A stretch of DNA of 50,362 nt, from contig NZ_MUYM01000145.1 of assembly GCF_002150765.1 (NCBI RefSeq), forward strand, positions 1-50,362, read 5' to 3'. A program made the translations under genes and the position numbers. The notes below the pieces were generated by a model. The model had not been told where the DNA came from. It saw only the letters and a program-made list of their open reading frames with translations, and did not search any database. This document shows, piece after piece, positions 32,890 through 40,492 of the stretch (the first letter of the stretch is position 1; every line of letters starts with the position of its first letter). Source of the stretch: Lentzea kentuckyensis (GTDB lineage Bacteria; Actinomycetota; Actinomycetes; Mycobacteriales; Pseudonocardiaceae).

Positions 32890-33387
32890 ATGACCACGCC
32901 GCTCCTCGTCACCGACCGCGAGCGCTACGCCGACGTCCGTGACCGCGCGCTCGCCGCGATGCTCGCTGAGGAGGACGCGGCGGAGGATCTCGGTCTGAAC
33001 CCTCTGGAACGCATCTCGTGCCGGCTGCATCGTCGATGGCTGCACCACTGCGTTCACTCCGCGGATCACGTCATCAAGGTCACCGGTCACCGCTGGTGCC
33101 GTGGCTGCTCGTCCATCGCGTCCGTCGGTGTCGACGAGCTGACCGGCGACGTGATCGTTCGGTGCGAGACCTGTCGGCAAACGCCCGACACCACTGCCAC
33201 ACGTCAGATCGTCCGCACGTGCCGGGCGAGTCTCGCTGCCGCACAGGGATTCTTCCCCGACCAGATGATCGGGGCAGCGGTTCAGGTCGCGTGTCGCTTC
33301 GGCGCGGAACAACCTCCGCTCGAGTTCCTTCGAGGGTTCGCCTCCGACACGGTGTCAGCAGTGCGGATGGACTCGCCCAGGTCATGA
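32890..33387 (+). CDS. Cys/His-rich protein of unknown function
   Basis: 165 residues from ATG 32890. It has an acidic N-terminus, then 'ISCRLHRRWLHHCVHSADHVIKVTGHRWCRGCSS' and 'VRCETCRQTPDTTATRQIVRTC'. The spacing of C and H suggests a zinc-ribbon-like fold, with CxxC pairs at 'CRGC' and 'CETC' as probable ligands. It has no signal peptide or membrane helices. I do not recognise a named family; similar proteins appear near universal-stress genes in actinobacteria (memory, not a search). It is divergent from the Rv1733c-like gene and shares the DosR-like box region. It may be cotranscribed with the stress protein at 33452. Confidence 0.75.
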   Translation: MTTPLLVTDRERYADVRDRALAAMLAEEDAAEDLGLNPLERISCRLHRRWLHHCVHSADHVIKVTGHRWCRGCSSIASVGVDELTGDVIVRCETCRQTPDTTATRQIVRTCRASLAAAQGFFPDQMIGAAVQVACRFGAEQPPLEFLRGFASDTVSAVRMDSPRS

Positions 33388-33451
33388 CGTTGGCCCCTGC
33401 CGACCGGTGTGCGGCGAGAGCCACGCTCGTGATGAGCGATGGGAGTAGAAG

Positions 33452-33898
33452 ATGAGGACACCTGTGATCGTGGTGGGCGTGGACGGTTCCGCGCAGTCGA
33501 GTGCCGCGCTGCGGTGGGCACTGGAGGAGTCGCCGCGCCGCGGCGCGCGGGTGGAGGCGGTGCTGACCTACTTCCACGAGCCGGTTTTCGTCCCGGCGAC
33601 GTCGATGGGCCTGCACCCGTACAGCGAAAGGCCGCAACGGCATCCCGCACAAGAACTGCACGCCAACGTGCAGCTGGCACGCGCGGCGGTGCCCGACGCA
33701 CCGGACGTCACCGAAGTCGTCGAGGTGGGCGACGCGGCGGATCACCTCGTCGAGGCCTCCCGGCACGCCGACCTGCTCGTGATCGGGACGCGTGGCCACG
33801 GACGGCTCGCGGGAGCGGTGCTGGGCGGAGTCGCCGCGAAGTGCCTGCACCGCGCTGAATGCCCGGTCGTGGTCATTCCGCCGAACGCCGTGAAGTGA
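33452..33898 (+). CDS. Single-domain universal stress protein
   Basis: 148-residue UspA-fold protein. 'VIVVGVDGSAQSSAALRWALEE' (5-26) is the first strand and helix. The ATP-binding signature 'GTRGHGRLAGAVLGGVAAKCLHRAECPVVVI' has the G-x2-G-x9-G pattern, although the usual final Ser/Thr position is Ala. It is cytoplasmic; ATP-binding Usps mediate survival under hypoxia and stress. It is flanked by other members of the dormancy-like island. Confidence 0.9.
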   Translation: MRTPVIVVGVDGSAQSSAALRWALEESPRRGARVEAVLTYFHEPVFVPATSMGLHPYSERPQRHPAQELHANVQLARAAVPDAPDVTEVVEVGDAADHLVEASRHADLLVIGTRGHGRLAGAVLGGVAAKCLHRAECPVVVIPPNAVK

Positions 33899-33909
33899 CC
33901 TGGGACCGA

Positions 33910-33946
33910 CCGAGGCGGCCTCCCTGCTGCGGGGAGGCCGCCTCGG
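33910..33946. terminator. Strong bidirectional terminator
   Basis: CCGAGGCGGCCTCCC (33910-33924) and its exact complement at 33932-33946 form a 15-bp stem with a 7-nt loop. It sits between the convergent stress-protein genes at 33898 and 33955. Confidence 0.9.
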
Positions 33947-33954
33947 TGTTCCTC

Positions 33955-34833
33955 TCACTCGGCGGGACGGACGATCGCCAGCGGGCACGGGGCGTTGTAG
34001 ACCAGTGCCTGGCTCGTCGACCCGAGCAACATGCCCGCGAACCCGCCGTGCCCGTGGCTGCCCACGACCACGAGTTGGGCCTCCGCGCTGTACCGCATGA
34101 GAGCCCGCACCGGACGGTCCCGCAGCACCACGCGGTGCACCTGGACGTCCGGGTACTTCTCCTGCCACCCGGCCAGCCGTTGCGCCAGCAGCCGCTGTTC
34201 GTCCGCCTCGACCTGGCCCCAGTCCACAGTGAACCGTGAGGCGCTGTACGCGCTCTCCACCATGAAGTCCTGCCAGCACATGATCACGGTCAACGGACAG
34301 CCCCGCATCGACGCCGTCTCGAAGGCGAACGCCAGCGCGGCCTCGCTCGTCGGGGAGCCGTCCACCCCGACCACGACCGGCCCGCCCGGCACCTCGGTAC
34401 CGCGGACGACGACCGTCGGGCACTTGCCGTGTGCGGCGAGAGCGAGCGCGGTCGAGCCGACCAGCAGACCGGTGACGTTGCCGAGTCCCTGCGACCCGAA
34501 CACCATCAGCCGTGCGTTCCGCGACTCCTTGATCAGCAGATGCGTCGCGTTGTCGTTGACGACCTCGGTGATCACCTCGACGTCCGGTGCGGTGGCACGG
34601 GCCGCGGCGACCGCTTCGGTCAGCCACGCCCGCGCCTGTTCCTCGATGGCGTGGCTGATCTCGGCGCCGGTCAGGATGATCTCCGGGTATCCCCTGACAG
34701 GCAGGGAATACCCGTGCACCAGCCGCAGCGGGGCGTGGTGGCGGGCGCATTCGTCGGCGGCCCACTTCACCGCGGCCAGCGCCGACGACGAGCCGTCGAC
34801 ACCGACCACGACCGGGGCGTCGGGTCCCTTCAT
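33955..34833 (-). CDS. Tandem-domain universal stress protein
   Basis: 292 residues, two Usp domains. Domain 1 (about 7-145) has 'VVVGVDGSSSALAAVKWAA' and 'GSQGLGNVTGLLVGSTALALAAHGKCPTVVV'. Domain 2 (about 152-290) has 'PVVVGVDGSPTSEAALAFAF' and 'GSHGHGGFAGMLLGSTSQALVYNAPCPLAIV'. Both carry complete G-x2-G-x9-G(S) ATP motifs. The architecture equals Rv2005c/Rv2623 of the DosR regulon. It starts by ATGA overlap with the CBS gene upstream. Confidence 0.93.
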   Translation of the reverse strand: MKGPDAPVVVGVDGSSSALAAVKWAADECARHHAPLRLVHGYSLPVRGYPEIILTGAEISHAIEEQARAWLTEAVAAARATAPDVEVITEVVNDNATHLLIKESRNARLMVFGSQGLGNVTGLLVGSTALALAAHGKCPTVVVRGTEVPGGPVVVGVDGSPTSEAALAFAFETASMRGCPLTVIMCWQDFMVESAYSASRFTVDWGQVEADEQRLLAQRLAGWQEKYPDVQVHRVVLRDRPVRALMRYSAEAQLVVVGSHGHGGFAGMLLGSTSQALVYNAPCPLAIVRPAE

Positions 34834-35402
34834 CGTTCTCCCTCCGTCAGTACGCGGACACGCAGCACCCCGGGCACAGAACCGGCGAGCGCGGTGAGCA
34901 CGCGTTCGGTTTCCTCGTCGGCTTTCTCGCCGTCGACCACGGCTTCGCCGTCCTGCACGACAACCGTCCACTTGCGACTGCCACCGTCGTGGAGATCCAG
35001 CATGCGTTGTACTTCAGCCGACACGGTCGTGTCCGTGCGCGCCAGAACGCGCACGAGGTCTCGACGGGTGACGACGCCGACGACCTTCGAGCCGTCGACG
35101 ATCGGCAGGCAGCGGATGTGGTCGTCCACGAACACTCGGGCGATCACGGCACCCTGTGCGCCGGCGTCCATCGCGACGGCGGGTGAAGTCATCACCTCGC
35201 CCACGGTCCGGCCCCTCGTCTCGTCGACGTAGCCGCTGCGCAGCAGGTCCGCCTCGGTGATGATGCCGATGAGCCTCTTGTCGTCGTCCACGACCGGCAG
35301 CGCGGTGAACCCGTGCGACACGAGCAACGCCGCGGCGCCGCGCACGGGTACCTCCGGTGTGACCGTGATGGCCGGACTTGTCATGATGTCGCGAGCACGC
35401 AT
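34830..35402 (-). CDS. CBS-pair protein with C-terminal BON domain
   Basis: 190 residues from ATG 35402, behind GGGAG. CBS1 is 'MRARDIMTSPAITVTPEVPVRGAAALLVSHGFTALPVVDD' and CBS2 'VGEVMTSPAVAMDAGAQGAVIARVFVDDHIRCLPIVDG'. The last 60 residues ('WTVVVQDGEAVVDGEKADEETERVLTALAGSVPGVLRVRV') form a BON-like domain. CBS pairs bind adenine nucleotides and sense energy state. The coupled tandem Usp gene downstream suggests a nucleotide-sensing stress pair, as in Hrp1-type proteins of dormancy regulons. Confidence 0.92.
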   Translation of the reverse strand: MRARDIMTSPAITVTPEVPVRGAAALLVSHGFTALPVVDDDKRLIGIITEADLLRSGYVDETRGRTVGEVMTSPAVAMDAGAQGAVIARVFVDDHIRCLPIVDGSKVVGVVTRRDLVRVLARTDTTVSAEVQRMLDLHDGGSRKWTVVVQDGEAVVDGEKADEETERVLTALAGSVPGVLRVRVLTEGER

Positions 35403-35428
35403 GGCGCTACTCCCTTCCACTTCCGACG

Positions 35429-35605
35429 TTAGGAACGAGCCGCGCCCGTGGACGCGGCCGTTGGTCCCGCACCATCCGGGTCCTTGGTGCCGACGAGCAG
35501 CAGTGCCTGCGGGAAGCCCGCCAGCTCATGGCGCTCGATCAGGCCGGCCCGCCACTCCTGGCGGTGCATCAGGTGGATCACCGGACCTGAGCCACTCTGT
35601 GGCAT
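35429..35605 (-). pseudogene. Short remnant, possibly nitroreductase (Acg-like) tail
   Basis: 58 codons from ATG 35605 with good bias: 'VIHLMHRQEWRAGLIERHE' then 'LAGFPQALLLVGT'. The second piece resembles the C-terminus of Acg-type FMN nitroreductases (..YPQ.LLRVG), which are common in dormancy islands. It starts 7 bp after the ATPase stop. It may be a small gene or a relic; the assignment is weak. Confidence 0.35.
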
Positions 35606-35612
35606 GCCGTCG

Positions 35613-38180
35613 TCACGGCGTAAGGGGCCGCTCTGGCCCTGTGAAGTGCGCTTTACGGGCCAGATACGCCTTGGTGACAGCGTCTGCCGCCACCACGACG
35701 GGCACCGCCGCGAGAGCCAGGCCCCAGCCGAGCGCCGAGGGCGCCGATCCGCCGAGCAGGTCCGGCAGCGGTGGCACGAACAGGAAGACCGCCAGCACGG
35801 CAAGTTCGAACGCCACCGCCCACAGCAGCAACCTGTTGCCGCGCAACCCGACGCGCGGTACGGACCGGGTCGCGCTGCGGCACGCGTAGGCGTTCGCGAG
35901 CTGGCCGAGCACGATCGCGGCGAACGCCGTACCTGAGGCTGTCGCGAGCAGAGCCGTGTCCGGAGTGGTGCCGAGCCGCCAGCCACCCACGAAGAGCACC
36001 GCGAGGAATGCCAGCATCGACATCGCCGCCTCCGCCGGTCCGAGCACACCGAACACCCGGCGCAGCAGCGACCCGTCGATGAGCGACCCGGTCCGCAGGC
36101 GTCCGTGCATGGTGCGCTTGTTCGGCGGCTCCGCGCCCAGCGCGAGCGCGGGCAGCAGGTCGGTGCCGATGTCCAGTGCCAGCACCTGCAGGACGGTGAT
36201 CGCGAGCGGGATCGATCCGCCGGACAGCGCCCACACCACGAACGGCGTGAGTTCGGCGACGTTGTCAGTGAGGTGGTAAGTGAGGAAGCGGCGGATGTTC
36301 GCGAACGTCGCGCGGCCCAGCTCGACCGCGCCGACGATCGTGCCGAAGTGGTCGTCGAGCAGCACGAGATCAGCGGCCTCGCGAGCCACGTCGGTGCCGG
36401 AGGCGCCCATCGCGACGCCGATGTCGGCTGCGCGCAGCGCTGGTCCGTCGTTGACGCCGTCGCCCGTCATCGCGACCACGTGTCCCCTGCGCTGCAACGC
36501 TGTCGCGATGCGAAGCTTGTCCTCCGGAGTGACGCGGGCGAGCACGACGCCGTCCCGGTCGAGCAACGTGCCCAGCTCGTCCTGGTCGGCCGGCAGGTCC
36601 TTGCCCTCGGCCACAAGACCTTCGGGCCCCAGCAGACCGACCTGCTCGGCGATGGCCCGCGCGGTGGCGGGATGGTCGCCGGTGATCATGGCGATGCGGA
36701 TGCCCGCGGACCGGCACGACGCGATGGCTTCCGTCACGTCGTCGCGCGGCGGGTCCTGCAGACCCACCAGACCGAGCAGTTCGAGGTCTCGTTCGGCTTC
36801 CTGCCAGGTCTGCCCGCGACCCGCCCTGCGCGCCACCGCCAGCACCCGCAGCCCGCGCCGCGCCAGACCGGCCAGCGCCTCGTCGGCACCCGGCACCACT
36901 CCGCACAACGGCAGAACCGAGTCCGGTGCGCCGGTCACGTGCACGCCGTCGGAGTCCACAACGGACGATCGCCGGCGCCTCGGGTCGAACGGGAACCGCA
37001 CGGCGTCCTCCGAAGGACCGTCGACCCCCAGACGTGCGGCGAGAACGTGCAACGCGACCTCCATCGGGTCACCGACGGGAAGCCATCTGTTGTCGTGATG
37101 GCGTGCGTGGGCGGTAGGTGAACACCGCTTCGCGGACGAAGCCAGCGCACGCACTCGTTCGACCGCCTCGGAAGCACCGTGTACCGAGCCGGTCGGCTCG
37201 TAACCGTTGCCGTGCACAGTCACTTCGCCACAAGGCGTCCACACGTGCACGACCGACATCTCATTGCGTGTCAACGTGCCGGTCTTGTCGGTGCAGATGA
37301 ACGTCGTTGCGCCCAATGTCTCGACCGCGTCGAGCCTGCGCACCAATGCTTTCCTGGCCGCCATGCTCTGCGCCGCACGGGCCAGCGACAGCGTGACAGT
37401 GGGCAGCAGCCCTTCCGGTACGAGTGCCACCGTGACGCCGATGGCGAACAGGAAACCCTCCGCGATCGGGAGCCCCAGGAGCACTGCGACGCCGAAGAAG
37501 AGCACGCCGACGGCGACCGCCATCACCGCGACAGCCACCACGACCTTGTGCAGCTGGTGCGCAAGCGGGCTGCGCGGCGGCTTCGCTTCCTGGGTCAGCG
37601 CGGCGATGCCGGCGAGTTTCGTGTGCCCGCCCGTCGCCGTCACCAACGCCGCTGCTTCGCCTTCCGTGACGTAGGTGCCCGCGTAGACGTGTTGTCCGGT
37701 CTCAGGTCTGGTCGGGACGCTTTCACCGGTCAGCATCGACTCGTCGACGGCGAGCCCTGCCCCGTTCAGCACCTCGCCGTCTGCGCAGACCCGCGCACCG
37801 GCCTCCAGCATCAGCTCGTCGCCGACGACCAGTTCGGAAGCGTCGACCTGCTGGAGGTGGCCGTCCCTGCGCACCGTGGCGCGCACCGGCATCAGATCCC
37901 GCAACCGCTGTGCCGCGCGATCGGCCCGGTATTCCTGAGCGAACGCGAAAGCACCGTTGAGCACGACCACGACGACGATGGCCACCGCCAGCGCGGGCAT
38001 GCCCGCGACCAGGGCCAGCACCGCGGCCGCCCACAGCATCAGCGCGAAGAAGTGGACCAGTTGCTCCACCAACAGCAGCAACGGGTGCCGCCGTCGCGCG
38101 ACCGGCAACGCGTTGGGCCCGTCATCATGCAGTCGCCTCGCCGCCTCGGCCGAGGAAAGTCCCGTTGTCGCGACAGTCAT
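35613..38180 (-). CDS. CtpF-like P2-type cation-transporting ATPase
   Basis: 855 residues from ATG 38180 (GTG 38186 is also possible). The N-terminal cation-ATPase domain is 'TGLSSAEAARRLHDDGPNALPV' and the actuator motif 'MLTGESVPT'. The gating helix has 'LVPEGLLPTVTLSLA'. The phosphorylation site is D298 in 'CTDKTGTLTRNE', the hinge 'TGDGVNDGPALRAADIGVAMG'. Ten membrane helices are expected, the last four in the C-terminal 200 residues. The PEGL motif places it with Ca/Na-type (P2) pumps. M. tuberculosis CtpF, a DosR target, is the nearest known analogue; the ion is uncertain. Two DosR-like boxes lie upstream. Confidence 0.93.
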   Translation of the reverse strand: MTVATTGLSSAEAARRLHDDGPNALPVARRRHPLLLLVEQLVHFFALMLWAAAVLALVAGMPALAVAIVVVVVLNGAFAFAQEYRADRAAQRLRDLMPVRATVRRDGHLQQVDASELVVGDELMLEAGARVCADGEVLNGAGLAVDESMLTGESVPTRPETGQHVYAGTYVTEGEAAALVTATGGHTKLAGIAALTQEAKPPRSPLAHQLHKVVVAVAVMAVAVGVLFFGVAVLLGLPIAEGFLFAIGVTVALVPEGLLPTVTLSLARAAQSMAARKALVRRLDAVETLGATTFICTDKTGTLTRNEMSVVHVWTPCGEVTVHGNGYEPTGSVHGASEAVERVRALASSAKRCSPTAHARHHDNRWLPVGDPMEVALHVLAARLGVDGPSEDAVRFPFDPRRRRSSVVDSDGVHVTGAPDSVLPLCGVVPGADEALAGLARRGLRVLAVARRAGRGQTWQEAERDLELLGLVGLQDPPRDDVTEAIASCRSAGIRIAMITGDHPATARAIAEQVGLLGPEGLVAEGKDLPADQDELGTLLDRDGVVLARVTPEDKLRIATALQRRGHVVAMTGDGVNDGPALRAADIGVAMGASGTDVAREAADLVLLDDHFGTIVGAVELGRATFANIRRFLTYHLTDNVAELTPFVVWALSGGSIPLAITVLQVLALDIGTDLLPALALGAEPPNKRTMHGRLRTGSLIDGSLLRRVFGVLGPAEAAMSMLAFLAVLFVGGWRLGTTPDTALLATASGTAFAAIVLGQLANAYACRSATRSVPRVGLRGNRLLLWAVAFELAVLAVFLFVPPLPDLLGGSAPSALGWGLALAAVPVVVAADAVTKAYLARKAHFTGPERPLTP

Positions 38181-38189
38181 GAACACATC

Positions 38190-38879
38190 TCAGCGGGGCT
38201 GGAGCAGGACACCCAGGGCGTGACGTCCCGCCGGATAGGGGACGATGTTCCCTGTGCCGGTGTCCGCCCCGCCTCGACCTTGCGCCCCGGTGGCACACCG
38301 GAACCGGCCGTGACCGGAGCCGCTGCGACACGGCTCGCGTTGAGCGGTCTGCTCACGCTGCTCCCGGGCATCGGTCTGGTGCTGCTCGCACGTCAGGGTC
38401 CCGACGGTGCGCACCCGCCAACCCCGGAAGACCAGCTGCGCGTCGACCGGCGGCTGCGCCGCGGGTCCGATCACGCTGTCGAAGACCCACCGCGCACGCA
38501 TGTGCCGGCCATCGACGATCACCCCGTCGTCCTGCACCTGGTCCACATGACCGCTGAGGAACGTGAAATGCCGCAACGGATCGGCGAACCTCCGAACCAC
38601 GGCGGCGAAGTCGTCGCCGCGCACCACCCGATAGCGATAGCGGCCGAGCTCCAGCACCTTCGTGCGGCCGTTCACGTGCGCCCGGATCCGGTCGAACCAC
38701 CGGCTCGCGGCGGCGTCCAGCAGGCCAGGCCGAGCGCTCCAGGAAGCCCAGGTCATGCCACTCAGCGGACGGCTGCCGTCGTCGGCCACCACAACCGGAT
38801 GGCGGTGGTCCAACACGGCGAGGTGAGCGGCGAGGCTCAATCCGCTCAGTCCTCCACCGACGATCACGATGCGCGTCAT
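38190..38879 (-). pseudogene. Lycopene beta-cyclase (CrtL/CrtY), truncated
   Basis: ATG 38879: 'MTRIVIVGGGLSGLSLAAHL' is the dinucleotide-binding start of lycopene cyclase, followed by 'WASWSARPGLLDAAASRWFDRIRAHV' and 'HMRARWVFDSVIGPA'. Likeness ends at 'QLVFRGWRV' (about 38440). The frame stays open to 38190 with unrelated, low-complexity sequence. The C-terminal substrate-binding part (about 230 residues) is gone, so cyclase activity is unlikely. The tail runs into the ATPase promoter region. No other carotenoid gene is in the window. Confidence 0.75.
38216..38252. promoter_or_regulatory. Pair of DosR/DevR-like boxes upstream of the ATPase
   Basis: GGGCGTGACGTCCC (38216-38229; 10 of 14 core positions) and GGGACGATGTTCCC (38239-38252; 11 of 14), centres 23 bp apart and 36-72 bp upstream of the ATPase start. 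Tandem boxes at about two helical turns are usual for DosR targets. Confidence 0.5.
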
Positions 38880-38984
38880 GGCCTACATGCTCGCCGTGCA
38901 GACCGTTCGTCCGACACGGCATTGCGCACTGCCGTGGTGAGGACCTTCGGCTCGCATGCCGCGCCTGACCTCCGGCCAGGCTCA

Positions 38985-39203
38985 CGCCAACGTGCTCGTC
39001 ACTCCGCACCTGGCCGGTTGGCAGGACACGAGCTGCGCCGCTTGGGCGAGTTCACCGTGGCCGAGGTCGCGCGCTTCGTCGGAGGTGAGCCACTGCACGG
39101 CCGGCAGACCGTCCGGACAGGACCACATCTGTTCGGCGCTGCGGAGTGGCACGACTTCGGACGACACGTGCCGACTGAGCTCGTCGTTCGAGAATCAGCC
39201 TGA
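38985..39203 (+). pseudogene. D-2-hydroxyacid dehydrogenase, C-terminal fragment
   Basis: 'NVLVTPHLAGWQ' in one frame, then after a shift near 39025 'HELRRLGEFTVAEVARFVGGEPLHG' in another, match the end of NAD-dependent D-2-hydroxyacid dehydrogenases (catalytic His in TPH). The rest of the enzyme is absent. The frame stops at 39203. Confidence 0.7.
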
Positions 39204-39500
39204 TTCAACTGACGTCGTCGAATGTGCCATCGAATTTCGACAATACTGTGCACGTTCACAGAATCTGGTCGCGAGAGGCTTGAATCGATCACATACATGC
39301 GGTTCTATCAAGGACAATTGCGGTATTCCGGGACCGTGCACGTTCACATCCAACTGCTCGCGACGCTGGCATCCGGGCTCAGGGTGTCCAGTGGGACAAC
39401 GCGTGCCCGCTACCGGGCCTCCGCTGGACACCCTGACAACCCGAACGACCCAGCTCTGAATTCTCTTTCGCCGCCCCTGCCGAGAAAGAGGTACTGCACC
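39204..39500. other. Leader region of polyester hydrolase gene
   Basis: About 300 bp without a recognisable gene. It is AT-richer around 39230-39330 (AATTTCGACAATACTGTG, CAATTGCGG) and probably holds the promoter of the hydrolase at 39501. Confidence 0.4.
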
Positions 39501-40424
39501 TTGTCCCAAATCCAGCTGTTGAGACGAGCGGCGATCGCCTGCACGGCCGCTCTCGGCATCCTCGCGTCCACCGTGGCCGCGGGACCGGCGTCCGCGGCGG
39601 ACAACCCGTACCAGAGAGGCCCCGACCCGACCCGCGAGAGTGTGGCCGCCAGCCGCGGCACGTTCGCCACCGCGGAGACGAGCGTGGGCGGAGGGAACGG
39701 CTTCGGTGCCGCGAAGATCTACTACCCCACCGTCACCAGCCAGGGCACGTTCGGCGCCATCGCTGTCTCGCCCGGCTACACCGCCACCTGGGCGGCCGAG
39801 GGTGCCTGGATGGGGCATTGGCTGGCCTCGTTCGGGTTCGTCGTCATCGGCATCGACACCATCAACCGCAACGACCGCGAGTACGCGCGGGGTACCCAGC
39901 TGCTGGCGGCGCTGGACTACCTGACCCAGCGCAGCTCGGTGCGCACGAGGGTCGATCCGAACCGCCTCGCTGTGATGGGCCACTCGATGGGCGGCGGCGG
40001 AACCATCTCGGCCGCCCTGCGCCGGCCGACTCTCAAGGCGGCCATCGGACTGGCGCCGTACAGCCCTTCGCAGACCACAACGGACATGCGGGTCCCCACC
40101 ATGCTGCTGGCGGGGCAGAACGACGGCACGAGCACCCCGGCGAGCATCCTCACCCACTACAACAACATCCCGGCCTCGACCGAGAAGGCCTACCTCGAGC
40201 TCACCGGCGCCGGGCACGGCTTCCCGACGTCGAACAACTCCGTCATGACGCGCAAGGTCATCCCCTGGATGAAGATCTTCATCGACCAGGACGCGCGCTA
40301 CCCGCAGTTCCTGTGCCCACTGCAGGACTGGACCGGCATCAGGACCTACCGCAACAGCTGCCCCCTCCTGCAACGGCGGCACCAGTCAGACCTGGACCAA
40401 GCGGTGACGAGGAACCGCACCTGA
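39501..40424 (+). CDS. Secreted cutinase/PET-hydrolase-family polyester hydrolase
   Basis: 307 residues from TTG 39501 (AGAGG nine bases before). A signal peptide ends near 'AAGPASA', then 'DNPYQRGPDPTRESVAASRG', the canonical mature start of actinobacterial cutinases/PET hydrolases. The oxyanion tyrosine lies in 'AVSPGYTATW'. The nucleophile is S162 in 'GHSMGGGG', the acid D208 in 'GQNDGT' and the base H239 in 'GAGHGF'; the spacing matches the family. 'QFLCP' and 'NSCPL' give the C-terminal disulfide. The aromatic clamp Trp of TfCut2/IsPETase ('LTPW') is Tyr here ('LAPYSPSQ'). The natural substrate is probably cutin. It is first in the plant-polymer cluster. The last 17 residues exceed the family end. 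Confidence 0.92.
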   Translation: MSQIQLLRRAAIACTAALGILASTVAAGPASAADNPYQRGPDPTRESVAASRGTFATAETSVGGGNGFGAAKIYYPTVTSQGTFGAIAVSPGYTATWAAEGAWMGHWLASFGFVVIGIDTINRNDREYARGTQLLAALDYLTQRSSVRTRVDPNRLAVMGHSMGGGGTISAALRRPTLKAAIGLAPYSPSQTTTDMRVPTMLLAGQNDGTSTPASILTHYNNIPASTEKAYLELTGAGHGFPTSNNSVMTRKVIPWMKIFIDQDARYPQFLCPLQDWTGIRTYRNSCPLLQRRHQSDLDQAVTRNRT

Positions 40425-40492
40425 CCGCCTGACCAGCCACCACCGCCGCACCGCCGCCTTGAGCGGTTTCTCGACGTGTGACAGGAGAATCG

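Noticed and set aside
31918..33312. 464-codon reverse open frame
   Set aside because: Mixed shadow across the Rv1733c-like gene and the intergenic region; only its last part (USP stub) has real likeness.
33388..33451. DosR-like box before the Usp gene at 33452
   Set aside because: The best candidate (around GGCCCCTGCCGACC) matches the core too poorly to claim.
35478..35491. DosR-like GGGTCCTTGGTGCC upstream of the CBS gene
   Set aside because: 10 of 14 matches, but it lies inside a probable gene remnant and is not palindromic; not strong enough to list.
37179..39203. 674-codon forward open frame
   Set aside because: Antisense to the ATPase and cyclase genes; only its last 60 codons correspond to the hydroxyacid dehydrogenase fragment.
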